Assembly: GCF_000428925.1 (NCBI RefSeq)
Contig: NZ_AUAW01000010.1
Coordinates: 44,967 to 108,966, forward strand
Length of the DNA stretch: 64,000 bases
Direction of reading: 5' to 3'
Source: Furfurilactobacillus rossiae DSM 15814
GTDB taxonomy: Bacteria; Bacillota; Bacilli; Lactobacillales; Lactobacillaceae
The notes beneath the pieces are model-generated. The model was given only the letters and a program-made list of their open reading frames with translations, was not told where the DNA came from and made no database searches. The position numbers and the translations under genes were made by a program. Each line of letters starts with the position of its first letter. Position 1 is the stretch's first letter. Below are positions 18,555 to 27,800 of the stretch, piece after piece.

Positions 18555-19148
18555 TCAGTTCTGCCACCATTGGTCAAAGCTCTTTAAAAACTTTCGCATT
18601 GCCCGACCACGATGACTGATTGCGTCTTTTTCCTCGCTGGTCATTTCACCAAACGTCCGTGACTCGCCATCGGGTTGGAACAAACAATCGTAACCAAAGG
18701 CCTCACTCCCACGTGGTGCATCAACTATTTGCCCCTTAACCTCACCAGTAACTTCCAATACATTTCCATCTGGCTTAACGGCATAAATCGTCGTATGAAA
18801 TGTTGCCGCACGGTTTAACACACTATTTAGCTTATTTAACAGTTTTTCACGATTTGCCTTATCATCATGATCTCCTGCATATCGAGCAGAATGAACGCCA
18901 GGCTCACCATTTAATGCCTCAACCATTAGTCCTGAATCATCGGCTAACACCGGTAATTTAAAATGTTCCATGATAGTAGTAGCCTTAATTTTAGCGTTTT
19001 GAGCAAATGTTGTTCCATTCTCAACAATGTTAGGAACATTTTCCAGATCCGTAAGTGTGATGACATCTACACCTATCCCAGTCGGTAACATCTCTCGATA
19101 TTCTTTCGCCTTATTCTGGTTTCCAGTCGCAATCACTAACTTTGTCAT
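18555..19148 (-). CDS. rdgB: XTP/dITP diphosphatase (RdgB/HAM1)
   Basis: 197 residues, normal family size. IATGNQNKAKEY near the N-terminus, ADDSGLMVEALNGEPGVHSARYAG in the middle and SHRGRAMRKF at the end are the hallmarks of the HAM1/RdgB family. It hydrolyses non-canonical purine nucleoside triphosphates to monophosphates, cleaning the nucleotide pool. It lies between a HAD hydrolase (11-bp gap) and the winged-helix/PfkB regulator (7-bp gap), so the three form a short operon. The RBS context matches that of the nucleoside hydrolase. Confidence 0.95.
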   Translation of the reverse strand: MTKLVIATGNQNKAKEYREMLPTGIGVDVITLTDLENVPNIVENGTTFAQNAKIKATTIMEHFKLPVLADDSGLMVEALNGEPGVHSARYAGDHDDKANREKLLNKLNSVLNRAATFHTTIYAVKPDGNVLEVTGEVKGQIVDAPRGSEAFGYDCLFQPDGESRTFGEMTSEEKDAISHRGRAMRKFLKSFDQWWQN

Positions 19149-19159
19149 GTCAAACTCCT

Positions 19160-19816
19160 TTAATCCAAATATTGCATCACTTCATCCAACGTGCGTACCT
19201 CATGCATCGGTCGTTCACTACCAGTGGGTTTGCGACCATCACGATTGACCCAAATACAATTCCAGCCAAGCTCAGCGCAAGGCACGACATCACTGCCATA
19301 ACCTTGAGCAATGTGAATGTGATTGTCGTTATTGAAATGATAACGCTGTTCAATTGCCTTGAAGAACTTCAAATCCGGTTTGTAGGCATGGACATCCTCT
19401 GCGGTCCAAACGTCGAATGGCACTCGTAGCGTCTTGGCGTTAAACGGAATGATATCCCACGATGAATTGGACATCATCACAAGTTTATAGCCGCGGTCAA
19501 CGAAGGTTTGCAGTATTTCAATGACCTCGGGGAATGGCGTCAACTCTCGATGAGCTTGCAGAACTTCTACATAATAGCGTTCAAACTGATGCTCCAGTCC
19601 AAACTGATAGTCGAGATGGATTAGATTGTTACGGGTCAACAAGTCGTAGTCAATATATGGATGCATGTTGTTGCGGTCATCCTGATAACTAATGAAACGT
19701 TGTCGCGCCAGCTTCTGATCAACACCAATCTGAGCTGCCAGCCGTTCAATTTCATTATAGGTACCGTCTTCGTTTAATAACGTCCCATAGCAATCAAACG
19801 TTAACACATTCGTCAT
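19160..19816 (-). CDS. HAD-superfamily hydrolase (haloacid dehalogenase-like)
   Basis: About 218 residues. Motif I is LTFDCYGTLLN (nucleophile Asp near residue 7), motif II MMSNSS, motif III with the Lys in AYKPDLKFF, and a final acidic motif in GYGSDVVPCAELGWNCIWVNR. The cap is helical, as in type I HAD enzymes of dehalogenase or phosphatase type. The ATG at 19816 has GGGAG upstream; the frame opens 18 nt earlier. It leads the operon with rdgB and the regulator, so a nucleotide or sugar phosphate substrate is possible. Confidence 0.85.
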   Translation of the reverse strand: MTNVLTFDCYGTLLNEDGTYNEIERLAAQIGVDQKLARQRFISYQDDRNNMHPYIDYDLLTRNNLIHLDYQFGLEHQFERYYVEVLQAHRELTPFPEVIEILQTFVDRGYKLVMMSNSSWDIIPFNAKTLRVPFDVWTAEDVHAYKPDLKFFKAIEQRYHFNNDNHIHIAQGYGSDVVPCAELGWNCIWVNRDGRKPTGSERPMHEVRTLDEVMQYLD

Positions 19817-19926
19817 TAGTTTGCTCCCACCCACGCGAATTCATTATTGTTAAGATTCGCAAATTATTATCAGTTTATCATGTTTTGTTACCTAGCTGTG
19901 ATTCAATTATCGAAAATGCAAAAGCA

Positions 19927-19966
19927 AAGCGCAGCCCTCACCTTGCTACCAGTGCGGACCGCGCTT
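19927..19966 (-). terminator. Probable terminator after the gtfB-like gene
   Basis: AAGCGC (19927-19932) pairs with GCGCTT (19961-19966), with partial inner pairing. It lies 10 bp past the stop codon; the U-run is weak and interrupted. Confidence 0.5.
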
Positions 19967-19976
19967 AAATTTTAGT

Positions 19977-20702
19977 TTATCCAATCGGTGAAATGGTAAT
20001 GTCCGTCGGAATGATATGTGCTTCATTCGTGTAAATTCGAACACCATCTTGCTCTTTAGCATAGCGATCTAACGTTATCCCTAAAAGTTGTTCCAAGTTA
20101 TCATATTCATAAATTTCGTCGCGCGAATTCATGACGCGGCAAACGGTATTGGTTAGCTGACCTTGGTCGTTATTCATGAAGATGTTTAAACAGGCCTCTG
20201 TGCCATCCGCCGTGAAGTATTGTTCCGTCGCCAGTGCATGATTGCGATGAAAGGTTTGTGTGCGCGAAAGAAAGCCACGACAATCATAAGTATCAATCGA
20301 GGTCACGTTTCCGACACGATCAACGTGTTCAACCTTCTCGACTTGTTCACCACTCTTGGGATAGTAACTGATGCGTGCCAGTATGGCATCAGCATCCTCG
20401 ACTTTCGCCCGATTCTCTCCATCCGGCGTAACCGAATAAACTGGTGGGACCTTTGTCAACTGTTCACTAGTTAACTTTTTTTGCGGTACGTGAACAGCTT
20501 GCTGCAGTAAATTAAAGACGCTTAGCACGCGGTTTGGTTTGATGTCTGCCTTGGCCAAAATTCTAGCTAGTTCAGGCGTGTACTGCGTAATCAAAAGTTG
20601 GGCGTCTGGATGACTCGGCAGAAAGAGCTTGTACTGATCCACAGCTTCTTTTACAACATGTGCATCTTGGCTAACTAGTCGATTATCCAATAAAAAGTCC
20701 AT
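19977..20702 (-). CDS. Truncated GtfB-like glycosylation accessory protein
   Basis: 241 residues. The middle (about 110-200) contains HVDRVGNVTSIDTYDCRGF and EQYFTADGTEACLNIF, the extended beta-sheet (DUF1975-type) pattern shared by the adhesin O-glycosylation pair GtfA/GtfB. Full GtfB proteins are about 430-450 residues; this one stops where the C-terminal glycosyltransferase-like half would begin, and a terminator-like hairpin follows at once. It starts 3 bp after the gtfA stop with a GGAGGGG RBS, so it is co-translated with gtfA. It may stabilise GtfA without the other half, or work with the coiled-coil proteins upstream, which carry the missing fold. Confidence 0.68.
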   Translation of the reverse strand: MDFLLDNRLVSQDAHVVKEAVDQYKLFLPSHPDAQLLITQYTPELARILAKADIKPNRVLSVFNLLQQAVHVPQKKLTSEQLTKVPPVYSVTPDGENRAKVEDADAILARISYYPKSGEQVEKVEHVDRVGNVTSIDTYDCRGFLSRTQTFHRNHALATEQYFTADGTEACLNIFMNNDQGQLTNTVCRVMNSRDEIYEYDNLEQLLGITLDRYAKEQDGVRIYTNEAHIIPTDITISPIG

Positions 20703-20705
20703 GAT

Positions 20706-22268
20706 CTACCCCTCCTTGTCGGCAACTTTAGAGTTTGCGTCAATCAGTAACTGAACCCAAGCATTCCAAACGGGCTCAGCCCCGAAACGGCCGGCACTGG
20801 TGTAGGCTGCATCACTATATTCCTGCAACCGAACAGGATTTTTAAGCATTTTGACGAGTCGGTCTGCCATTTGATGCCAATTGCCTAAATCAACCAACCG
20901 ACCATTCTTGCCATTTTCAATAATTTCTGCAGGGCCATAATTAACATCATAAGCTAAACCAACAACACCATGTGAAACGGCCTCCAGTAACGCTAAGTCA
21001 AAGCCCTCCATTCGGCTGGTCAAACCAAATATCTGCGCAGAATTATAGACCGGTGTCAGATTAGGAACGTAACCCTTTAGCGTCACTACATCGCCCATAT
21101 CCAGCTCTTTAATGAGCTTTTTTATCTTTTTGGGTTCCGCAAAATTGTCTTCGGAGTTCTCATAACCATAAATATCTAGTGTGACATTATCAACCGATTC
21201 GCGTGCCTGATGAACAGCTTTAATCAAATCATCCAGCCGTTTTTCGTTGGCAATTCGTGCCACAGCAATCACTTTACCAGGTGTCCGTTCAGCCATCGGC
21301 ACGTGAGGAATCGACAATGTCGCTGCTGGAACAATTCCAACTGGAATCGTGAATACAGGAATCTTCGGTTTAAAGCGATCTTTTACAGCTTGTGTCTGTT
21401 TCTGAGTCGCTGTTACGATGGCGTCCCAATCCTGAAGATTATGCAGAGCATACGCATAATTGTAATTCAGTGCTGCATGCGCTGGATCATTGGCGTCAAC
21501 CGTTTGTGAATTATGTAAGTGCAGGACTTTATACGCTTTGGCAGTCATATGACTGATCGACCAATCGTCGATCATCGTGCGGTCAGAAATGAAGACGCTG
21601 ACCTGCGGATCGTGCTTAGCAACTTCGTCTAGGTAAAAACGCAAGAATGTTTTCATCCCGTCGAAATCGTAATCATGTCCTTGGTAATCGAGCAACGTAT
21701 AGCGGCTATCAACTTCATTCCCGCCCGCGTCATTCTTTAAATACCGAATGATGGCTGGCGACCCGTCCAAATGTAGGTAACGTTCCATATCCACCTTGTT
21801 GTCCTGTGAATAATACTGCTCCATCGTTTTAAAGCCACGACAGTCGTACTGGTCAACACGGTACAAATTACCGAAACGGTCAAACAGCTGAACGTTACTA
21901 ACTTGTTGGGTACCAGCAAACAAACTGACGCGACGGTATAATTGGCCATTTTGAAGAACGTAAAAGCGACCCTCGTCCTCATGCCACTGAATATCTAAAC
22001 CTTCATGATTAGCAGGAAAACGTAAATCATTCATCGTTAGCGGCTGTGATGCGGCAGCCAAAGCGCCCTGAAAGTAGTCAAACATATTCATACTTTCAGC
22101 ATCACTAACTTGAGCTTCATTAAGGTTCCAATGTAACCGCGGACTATAATCACGTGTCAGCAGTCGTGCGGCCATCCCGTGGTCACGAAATAGTGCGAGC
22201 CGTTTTAACTCGGCATGTTCAATCCCTGATTTCTTCTCCGGCATTGAAAAATCAACGAAATAAATCAT
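20706..22268 (-). CDS. gtfA: GtfA-like GT4 glycosyltransferase for adhesin O-glycosylation
   Basis: 520 residues, close to the ~500 of GtfA. Residues ~130-230 hold the extended beta-sheet domain (LFDRFGNLYRVDQYDCRGF, RYLHLDGSPAIIRYLKN). The GT-B part carries HLHNSQTVD and the GT4 EX7E motif in SRMEGFDLALLEAVSHG, plus VARIANEKRLDDLIKA. GtfA adds the first GlcNAc to Ser/Thr of serine-rich adhesins in the cytoplasm, in a complex with GtfB. It is placed downstream of two giant Ser/Thr-rich surface proteins and directly before the gtfB-like stub. The function is known in streptococci and lactobacilli; here it is inferred from sequence and context. Confidence 0.87.
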   Translation of the reverse strand: MIYFVDFSMPEKKSGIEHAELKRLALFRDHGMAARLLTRDYSPRLHWNLNEAQVSDAESMNMFDYFQGALAAASQPLTMNDLRFPANHEGLDIQWHEDEGRFYVLQNGQLYRRVSLFAGTQQVSNVQLFDRFGNLYRVDQYDCRGFKTMEQYYSQDNKVDMERYLHLDGSPAIIRYLKNDAGGNEVDSRYTLLDYQGHDYDFDGMKTFLRFYLDEVAKHDPQVSVFISDRTMIDDWSISHMTAKAYKVLHLHNSQTVDANDPAHAALNYNYAYALHNLQDWDAIVTATQKQTQAVKDRFKPKIPVFTIPVGIVPAATLSIPHVPMAERTPGKVIAVARIANEKRLDDLIKAVHQARESVDNVTLDIYGYENSEDNFAEPKKIKKLIKELDMGDVVTLKGYVPNLTPVYNSAQIFGLTSRMEGFDLALLEAVSHGVVGLAYDVNYGPAEIIENGKNGRLVDLGNWHQMADRLVKMLKNPVRLQEYSDAAYTSAGRFGAEPVWNAWVQLLIDANSKVADKEG

Positions 22269-22677
22269 CTTGTCACTCCCTCGTTTCCGATAATTGCTCT
22301 ACCCTTATTTAACCACTTTCGTATTCCTAAGAGTTAGCACTAACGCCTGTGTTTTCGTGAATCTTCTGACGTTGTGCCACCTAAAGTCACCGTTCCGTGG
22401 TGACAGATATCAGCCTTCTAAAACTCGAAATCTTCTACTTCAATTTTGAGCTGAAATGCACATCTCAGAGGTTGTCCCACGGTGTTGTCTCAATGTTGGC
22501 AACCGTAAGCGGACTCTATCGTTAATAGTATTGTTTAAGTCAAAGTTCCATGCTGTTAAATACAAATTCGCGTTTACTGGGTGGGGGGACCCATTAAACG
22601 CGAATCGATTAGGGGATATTTAAGGCGGCTTCATTTGAACGGGTGAAACCGCCCAGATTAACTAGATTAATCACCAC
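22269..22677 (-). other. 409-bp intergenic region with tandem hairpins
   Basis: On the minus strand, after the coiled-coil gene, come two stable hairpins: 22624-22653 (10 bp, with a G-U pair) and 22566-22605 (17 bp with one mismatch, C6 loop), the second followed by a T-rich stretch. A smaller GTCACC/GGTGAC hairpin lies at 22386-22404. The rest, before gtfA, shows no ORF that I can support and probably holds the gtfA promoter. Confidence 0.6.
22566..22605 (-). terminator. Probable terminator after the coiled-coil gene
   Basis: Stem 22566-22582 with 22589-22605 (16 of 17 pairs), G6/C6 loop, then TTTGTATTT on the minus strand. It would uncouple gtfA from the adhesin module. Confidence 0.6.
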
Positions 22678-24624
22678 TTAGCTAACCTTAGGAATATAAA
22701 TTCTAGTTTTAATAGTCGCTGCCTTCGCCTTTTCGTTTGTCACACCGGATGGATCTAAAACCATGATGTGCATATCGCGTTTCAGCTGTTTGAGGATAGC
22801 CTGATGAACAGATTCGTCACTAACAATCATATTGTTAACTGGTGAATCATCAGCAACAAGCTGCTCAATCAACGCCTTGTTATCAACAGTCGTAATAAGT
22901 GGAATCAATTCAAAACGACGATCATCATCATTCAGCAACTGCTCAAAGTATGGTGTTTCGGTGTCAATAATCAGCGCATCTTCTGGCCGGGTTAAGGCGT
23001 GTGCTTTGATCCACCAAGCGTAATAATCATCCTCCGTTTCAAACGTCCGTTCAACTGTCTTGCCAGCATCCGTCGTTTGAACAACCACGTGATCTTCAAA
23101 AAACACTTTTTCCAAAGCAACACTGTGATCGGGACGATAATAAATTTCCGAAGCAGCGTGTTTAGCATCCCGTGGGTCAACGTATTGCGTTGCGACTAAA
23201 ACGTTTTGCTGGTCATAAATGGCCATCTTGAACAACTTGTCATTTTGGAAGTATTTTACGCTTTCAAGTGACCGGTCTGCCCGGTATTGCAATGTAACAC
23301 TTTGTTTGCCACTAGCCGAGCGAATCATTTCAGGTTGTTCCTCGGTACCAGCATTTACTTGCCAGTCCTGACTTTGGTCCAGTGGTAAGGCAACATCGGC
23401 ATGTTGTTGCGTACCAGCGTCACGCTGAAAGTCTAAGTATGGATTAATAACACGCCCTGCATGATGTACAACACCTGAATGCTGATAACTGTCCCAAATT
23501 TCGCTCAGTTCACGATTAAAGTCAGTCGTCAGCACATCAAAATGGGCGTCAGTCTTATCGAATAGATGATCAATAATCTCCAATCCGTTTTGCTCACTAA
23601 GCTGGTTAAGCGGAATCAACGTATTGGAATAGAAAACGTAGTGATGTGATGGATCAAATTGAAAGTTATCAATGAGCTTTGTTGAGCTGAAGTAAAACTT
23701 CATCAGGTCAGTTAACTGCTGAAACTGTTCTGCTAAGTTGGCCTTTTCTCGCTTGGCCGCTTTTAGTTTATCGTCATCGGAAGTTAATTTATCCTGCTGT
23801 TGACTCAACTGCTTGTCGATTGCAGCCAGTTGTTTCTGTAAATCCGCGGTCGCATCATCATTGCTGCTGGCCTGCTCTTGAACTGAAACCTGTTTATTCA
23901 AAGTAGCAACGGCTTTTTCTTGCTTAACAATATCCTGATTCATGCCGTCTTCAGCTTGTTCTAGCTCATGATCGTGCACATTGATATCTGAAATTTGTTT
24001 GCGTTTGGCATCGATCTCTTCCATTAAAGAATTTAAATTACCTTGTTGACCAAGCTCGTTAAGTAGCTTGTGTTCCTGCTTGTCTAAGCGTTCACGTTGC
24101 TTGGCAATCTGGACAGATTGAGCCTTCATCTTGGCTAAAATAGTCGATTGTTCCGCAAACCTCTGTTTGGTCTCGTTCAACGATGCAGCCAGTTGTTGCT
24201 GCTTGGCGGCAACCTTATTGCGACGATCCTGTAGTTGAGAAAAGACCTCAAAGTCAGCATCGCGTTGCTTCGCCAACTTGTCATAATCATGATTGACAGT
24301 CCGCGATTGCGCGCGAAGGTAATCCTTTTCGGTTAGAAGCTGCGAGCGTAGTTCATTGCGTGCATCCCCATACTGCTGATTAAGCTGATTCACATGCTTT
24401 TCAAGTTGCTCACGCTTAGTGGTTAACTTTTGGTATGCATCCTCACTAGCGACAGGGTTCGGAACTGATACATGTTCGTTCTTTTTAACATCTGCTGGTT
24501 CAACCGTCGCTGTGGAATGAATGACTGCCTGAGCAGTCGACATTTGCTGCTTCTGCGATTCCGCCGGTGCAGTTGCCGGTGCTGCTGAATCAGTCACCTT
24601 TTTACCATGTCCAAATAATTTCAT
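22678..24624 (-). CDS. Coiled-coil protein with GtfB/Asp1-like C-terminal domain (copy 1)
   Basis: 648 residues, no signal peptide. The N-terminus starts MKLFGHGKK, followed by an Ala/Pro/Gln linker to ~60. Residues ~65-310 form a long heptad coiled coil rich in Gln/Lys/Glu; residues ~310-630 form a folded domain with DVLTTDFNREL, LFKMAIYDQQNVLVATQYVDP, SEIYYRPDHSVALEKVFFEDHVV and ALIIDTETPYFEQLL. This resembles the second half of GtfB and Asp1-type accessory Sec proteins. It follows giant adhesin 1 after 221 bp containing a structured hairpin. It is paralogous to the protein at 35230-37200. Likely a cytoplasmic chaperone, glycosylation or export partner dedicated to the preceding adhesin. 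Confidence 0.72.
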   Translation of the reverse strand: MKLFGHGKKVTDSAAPATAPAESQKQQMSTAQAVIHSTATVEPADVKKNEHVSVPNPVASEDAYQKLTTKREQLEKHVNQLNQQYGDARNELRSQLLTEKDYLRAQSRTVNHDYDKLAKQRDADFEVFSQLQDRRNKVAAKQQQLAASLNETKQRFAEQSTILAKMKAQSVQIAKQRERLDKQEHKLLNELGQQGNLNSLMEEIDAKRKQISDINVHDHELEQAEDGMNQDIVKQEKAVATLNKQVSVQEQASSNDDATADLQKQLAAIDKQLSQQQDKLTSDDDKLKAAKREKANLAEQFQQLTDLMKFYFSSTKLIDNFQFDPSHHYVFYSNTLIPLNQLSEQNGLEIIDHLFDKTDAHFDVLTTDFNRELSEIWDSYQHSGVVHHAGRVINPYLDFQRDAGTQQHADVALPLDQSQDWQVNAGTEEQPEMIRSASGKQSVTLQYRADRSLESVKYFQNDKLFKMAIYDQQNVLVATQYVDPRDAKHAASEIYYRPDHSVALEKVFFEDHVVVQTTDAGKTVERTFETEDDYYAWWIKAHALTRPEDALIIDTETPYFEQLLNDDDRRFELIPLITTVDNKALIEQLVADDSPVNNMIVSDESVHQAILKQLKRDMHIMVLDPSGVTNEKAKAATIKTRIYIPKVS

Positions 24625-24751
24625 AAGCTATCTCCCCCAACTCGCTTGATGAAAAGTACGATTCAAACGTTCTGTAAATTCGCTTTTTGTATCAAACGCC
24701 TTAGTAGACGTTAACGATGTCACTGCATTGACGTTTGAACACCTTGACTTA

Positions 24752-24820
24752 CCGCCATCTATTCAAGAGGCTTTGTCAGAAAGTCTCCTCAATAGATGGC
24801 GGGAAGCCAAATTGCTTTCC
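24752..24820 (-). terminator. Structured intergenic hairpin between adhesin 1 and coiled-coil gene
   Basis: CCGCCATCTATT (24752-24763) pairs with AATAGATGGCGG (24791-24802), with an inner GAGG-CTTT/AAAG-CCTC stem. A second small hairpin GGAAGC/GCTTTCC follows (24802-24820). The same arrangement occurs after adhesin 2, so it is likely a functional partial terminator or RNA-processing element that sets the adhesin-to-partner ratio. Confidence 0.65.
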
Positions 24821-24845
24821 GTCATCTTAAATACATGTTTACTTA

Positions 24846-27800
24846 CTACTTTTGTTCATTTGTGTCCGAATTATCAACTTCGTGCTTGCGACGTTTGCCA
24901 AGCAACATTGCTGAACCAGCAGCTAACGTTGCTACACCAAGTAATCCCATAACACCAGCCGATGATTCATTGGTATCCGGTAATGTGTTAGCGGCAGCAG
25001 TTGCCTTGTTTTCAGTAACGTTGGCGTCCTTCTTAGCAGTTGTTTGAACATTCTGCTTGGCAGAAGGTGTTGCAAGTGTTGTCGTCTTAGCGTCAGAGGC
25101 CGTTTGAACCGTTGCGTTGCCTAGTGGTTGTGCAACAGCTGAGTGGGCTGTGACCACGCCAGCTTTTTCAGCAACCGGCGCAACCGTCTTCGTCCCGGCA
25201 GATTGTTGAGCCGCGCTGGACCCGTTAGCTTGAACACCATTGACGCCCGATGTGCCGTTGGTTCCACTGATGCCATTAGCACCTGCAGTACCATTTGTAC
25301 CGGCTACGCCATTTGTGCCATTGGCACCTACAGTGCCGTTAGTGCCATTAGCACCTGCAGTACCATTCGTACCGGCTACACCATTTGTGCCATTGGCACC
25401 TGCTGTGCCGTTAGTGCCATTGGTTCCGTTAGCGCCGTTTGAACCGTCTGTACCAGCCGTTCCATTGGTGCCATTAGTTCCGTTGACGCCTGCTGCGCCG
25501 TCTGTACCGTTAGTTCCTGCTGTGCCGTTAGTGCCATTCGAGCCATCAGACCCATTAGTCGTACCAGTTGATCCTGAACCGGCGGAAGTCGTGTTGTCGT
25601 AGTAGTCCTTTGGATCTACGGTTGTTTCCCGTGCATCTACCAAGGACCTGAATAGCTTAACTTGGCCAGTTGGGTCAACAGTCGTGGCAATATCGCCCTC
25701 GTTAGGACCTGCAACAGTGACACTGCCATCTGGATCAACTGTGACAGCTTGACCATTTAAGGTTGCAGTTCCACCAGCAGCTGGAAATACCTGTGTACCA
25801 ACTACTTTCCCTGCGGCATCAGTGGCTGTAGCGGTCGTGGTACCATCAGAATTCTTAGCAAACGTAACGTTTGTGCCACTTGGATTGCTGATTGTTGAAC
25901 CAGTTACCTTGTTTTCTGGATCGCGATTGATTGTTACCGTCCCAGCTGGTGTTGTCTTCACTTCTGTTGAACTACCATCCGGTTTCTTGGTAACGACATC
26001 AATCACTTTGCCCGAAGCATCAGTAGTTGTCGTCGTTGTCGAACCATCTGAATTGTGCGTAACCGTTGGTTCAGGGGTAGTTCCTGTTGAACCAGTGCTA
26101 CCATCTGATCCTGTTGTCCCTGTTGATCCAGTAGTTCCTGTTGAACCAGTGCTACCGTCTGATCCTGTTGTACCCGTCGAGCCAGCGCTGTCACTGCCTG
26201 CAGCAGAAGTGTGATCGTAGTAATTCTTAGGATCTACGGAAACGCCAGTGGCATCAACTAGTGCCCGTGATAATGTAACCGTGCCTTTCGGATCAACATT
26301 TGTATTAATACTGTCAGCAGCTGGACCGCCGACGGTCATAGTACCATCGCTACCAATTGTTGCAGTCTTGCCACCGACCGTAACTGTTCCACCCTTAGCA
26401 GGAATTGTGGCAGTTCCAGTAACCTTCCCCGTTGGATCGGTTGTCGTTGCTGTTATTGTGCCGTCACTATTCTTAACGAGCGCAACCTTACCACCATTGC
26501 GATCAGCAACTGTTGCACCAGTGACGTTGCCGTCCGCGTCCTTATCAACAATTGTGTAACTCCCATCGTTGTTGAAATGCTTGTCCGTGGAAGTACCATC
26601 ACTGTTCTTCGTTGCAACATCGGTGATGTTACCATTGACGCCCTTAGTCGTCGTGGTGACTGCCCCGGTCTTCGGATCCTTAGTAACCGTTGTGCTGGTA
26701 CCATCACTATTCTGAGTCGTCTGACTATCTGTGGCGGGCGTTCCTGTCGTTTCGGTATTAGTTACTTTACCGCTTGGATCCTTGGTAACAACTTGACTCG
26801 TACCATCACTGTTTGGCGTCGTAGTAGTGGATGAACCATCCGAGCCCGTTTGAACGGTAGATGTCGTATTACCCTGAGGATCCTTATTAACGGTTTCAGT
26901 ACCACCATCTGAGGTTGGCGTGGTTGTTGCTGTATTACCGCTTGGATCCTTAACAGTCGTTGAAGTGATGTTGCCATTTGGATCTTTGGTAACCGTCTGT
27001 GTACCGCCATCTGAAGTTGGTGTCGTTGTTGAGGTGTTTCCATACGGATCTTTGGTCGTTGTAGATGTCTCATGACCAGTTGGATCAGTCGTAACTGTCT
27101 TCGTGCCACCATCTGAGGTTGGTGTAGTAACTGAGACATTACCCGCTGGATCCTTGATTGTGGTTGACGTAGTATTACCGTTTGGATCCTTCTCAACCGT
27201 CTTCGTGCCGCCATCTGAGGTTGGCGTGATCGTAGATGTGTTACCCTTCGGATCCGTTGTGGTCGTGGATGTTACCTTACCAGTTGGGTCCTTAGTAACC
27301 GTTTGCGAACCACCATCTGAGGTTGGTGTAGTTTCAACGGTTGATCCATCAGAGTTCTTGACGTTTGTCGAAGTAACGTTACCATTTGGATCTTTAGTGA
27401 CTGTCTGGCTGCCACCATTGGCTGTTGGCGTTGTCGTCTCAGTTGCACCCGAGGTCGTGGTATCAACAGTCGAGATTACCTTGCCATTCGGATCTTTGTT
27501 AACCGTTGTGCTGGTGCCATCCGAATTAGGTGTCGTCGTGCTGGTGTTGCCAAACGGATCTTTAGTGACAGTTGAGATAACGTTGCCCTTTGAATCCGTA
27601 GTTTGTGTCTTTGTGCCGCCATCTGAGGTTGGCGTTACCGTTGTCACTTCTCCAGTTGTCGGATTGGTCGTTACTTTAGACGTAACATTTCCGTTAGCAT
27701 CCTTGTCAACTGTCGAAATCGTCTTACCACTTGGATCAGTCGTGACAACTACTGTTGAACCATCACTACCAACCGTTGTAGTAGTCGTCTCACCAGTTGG

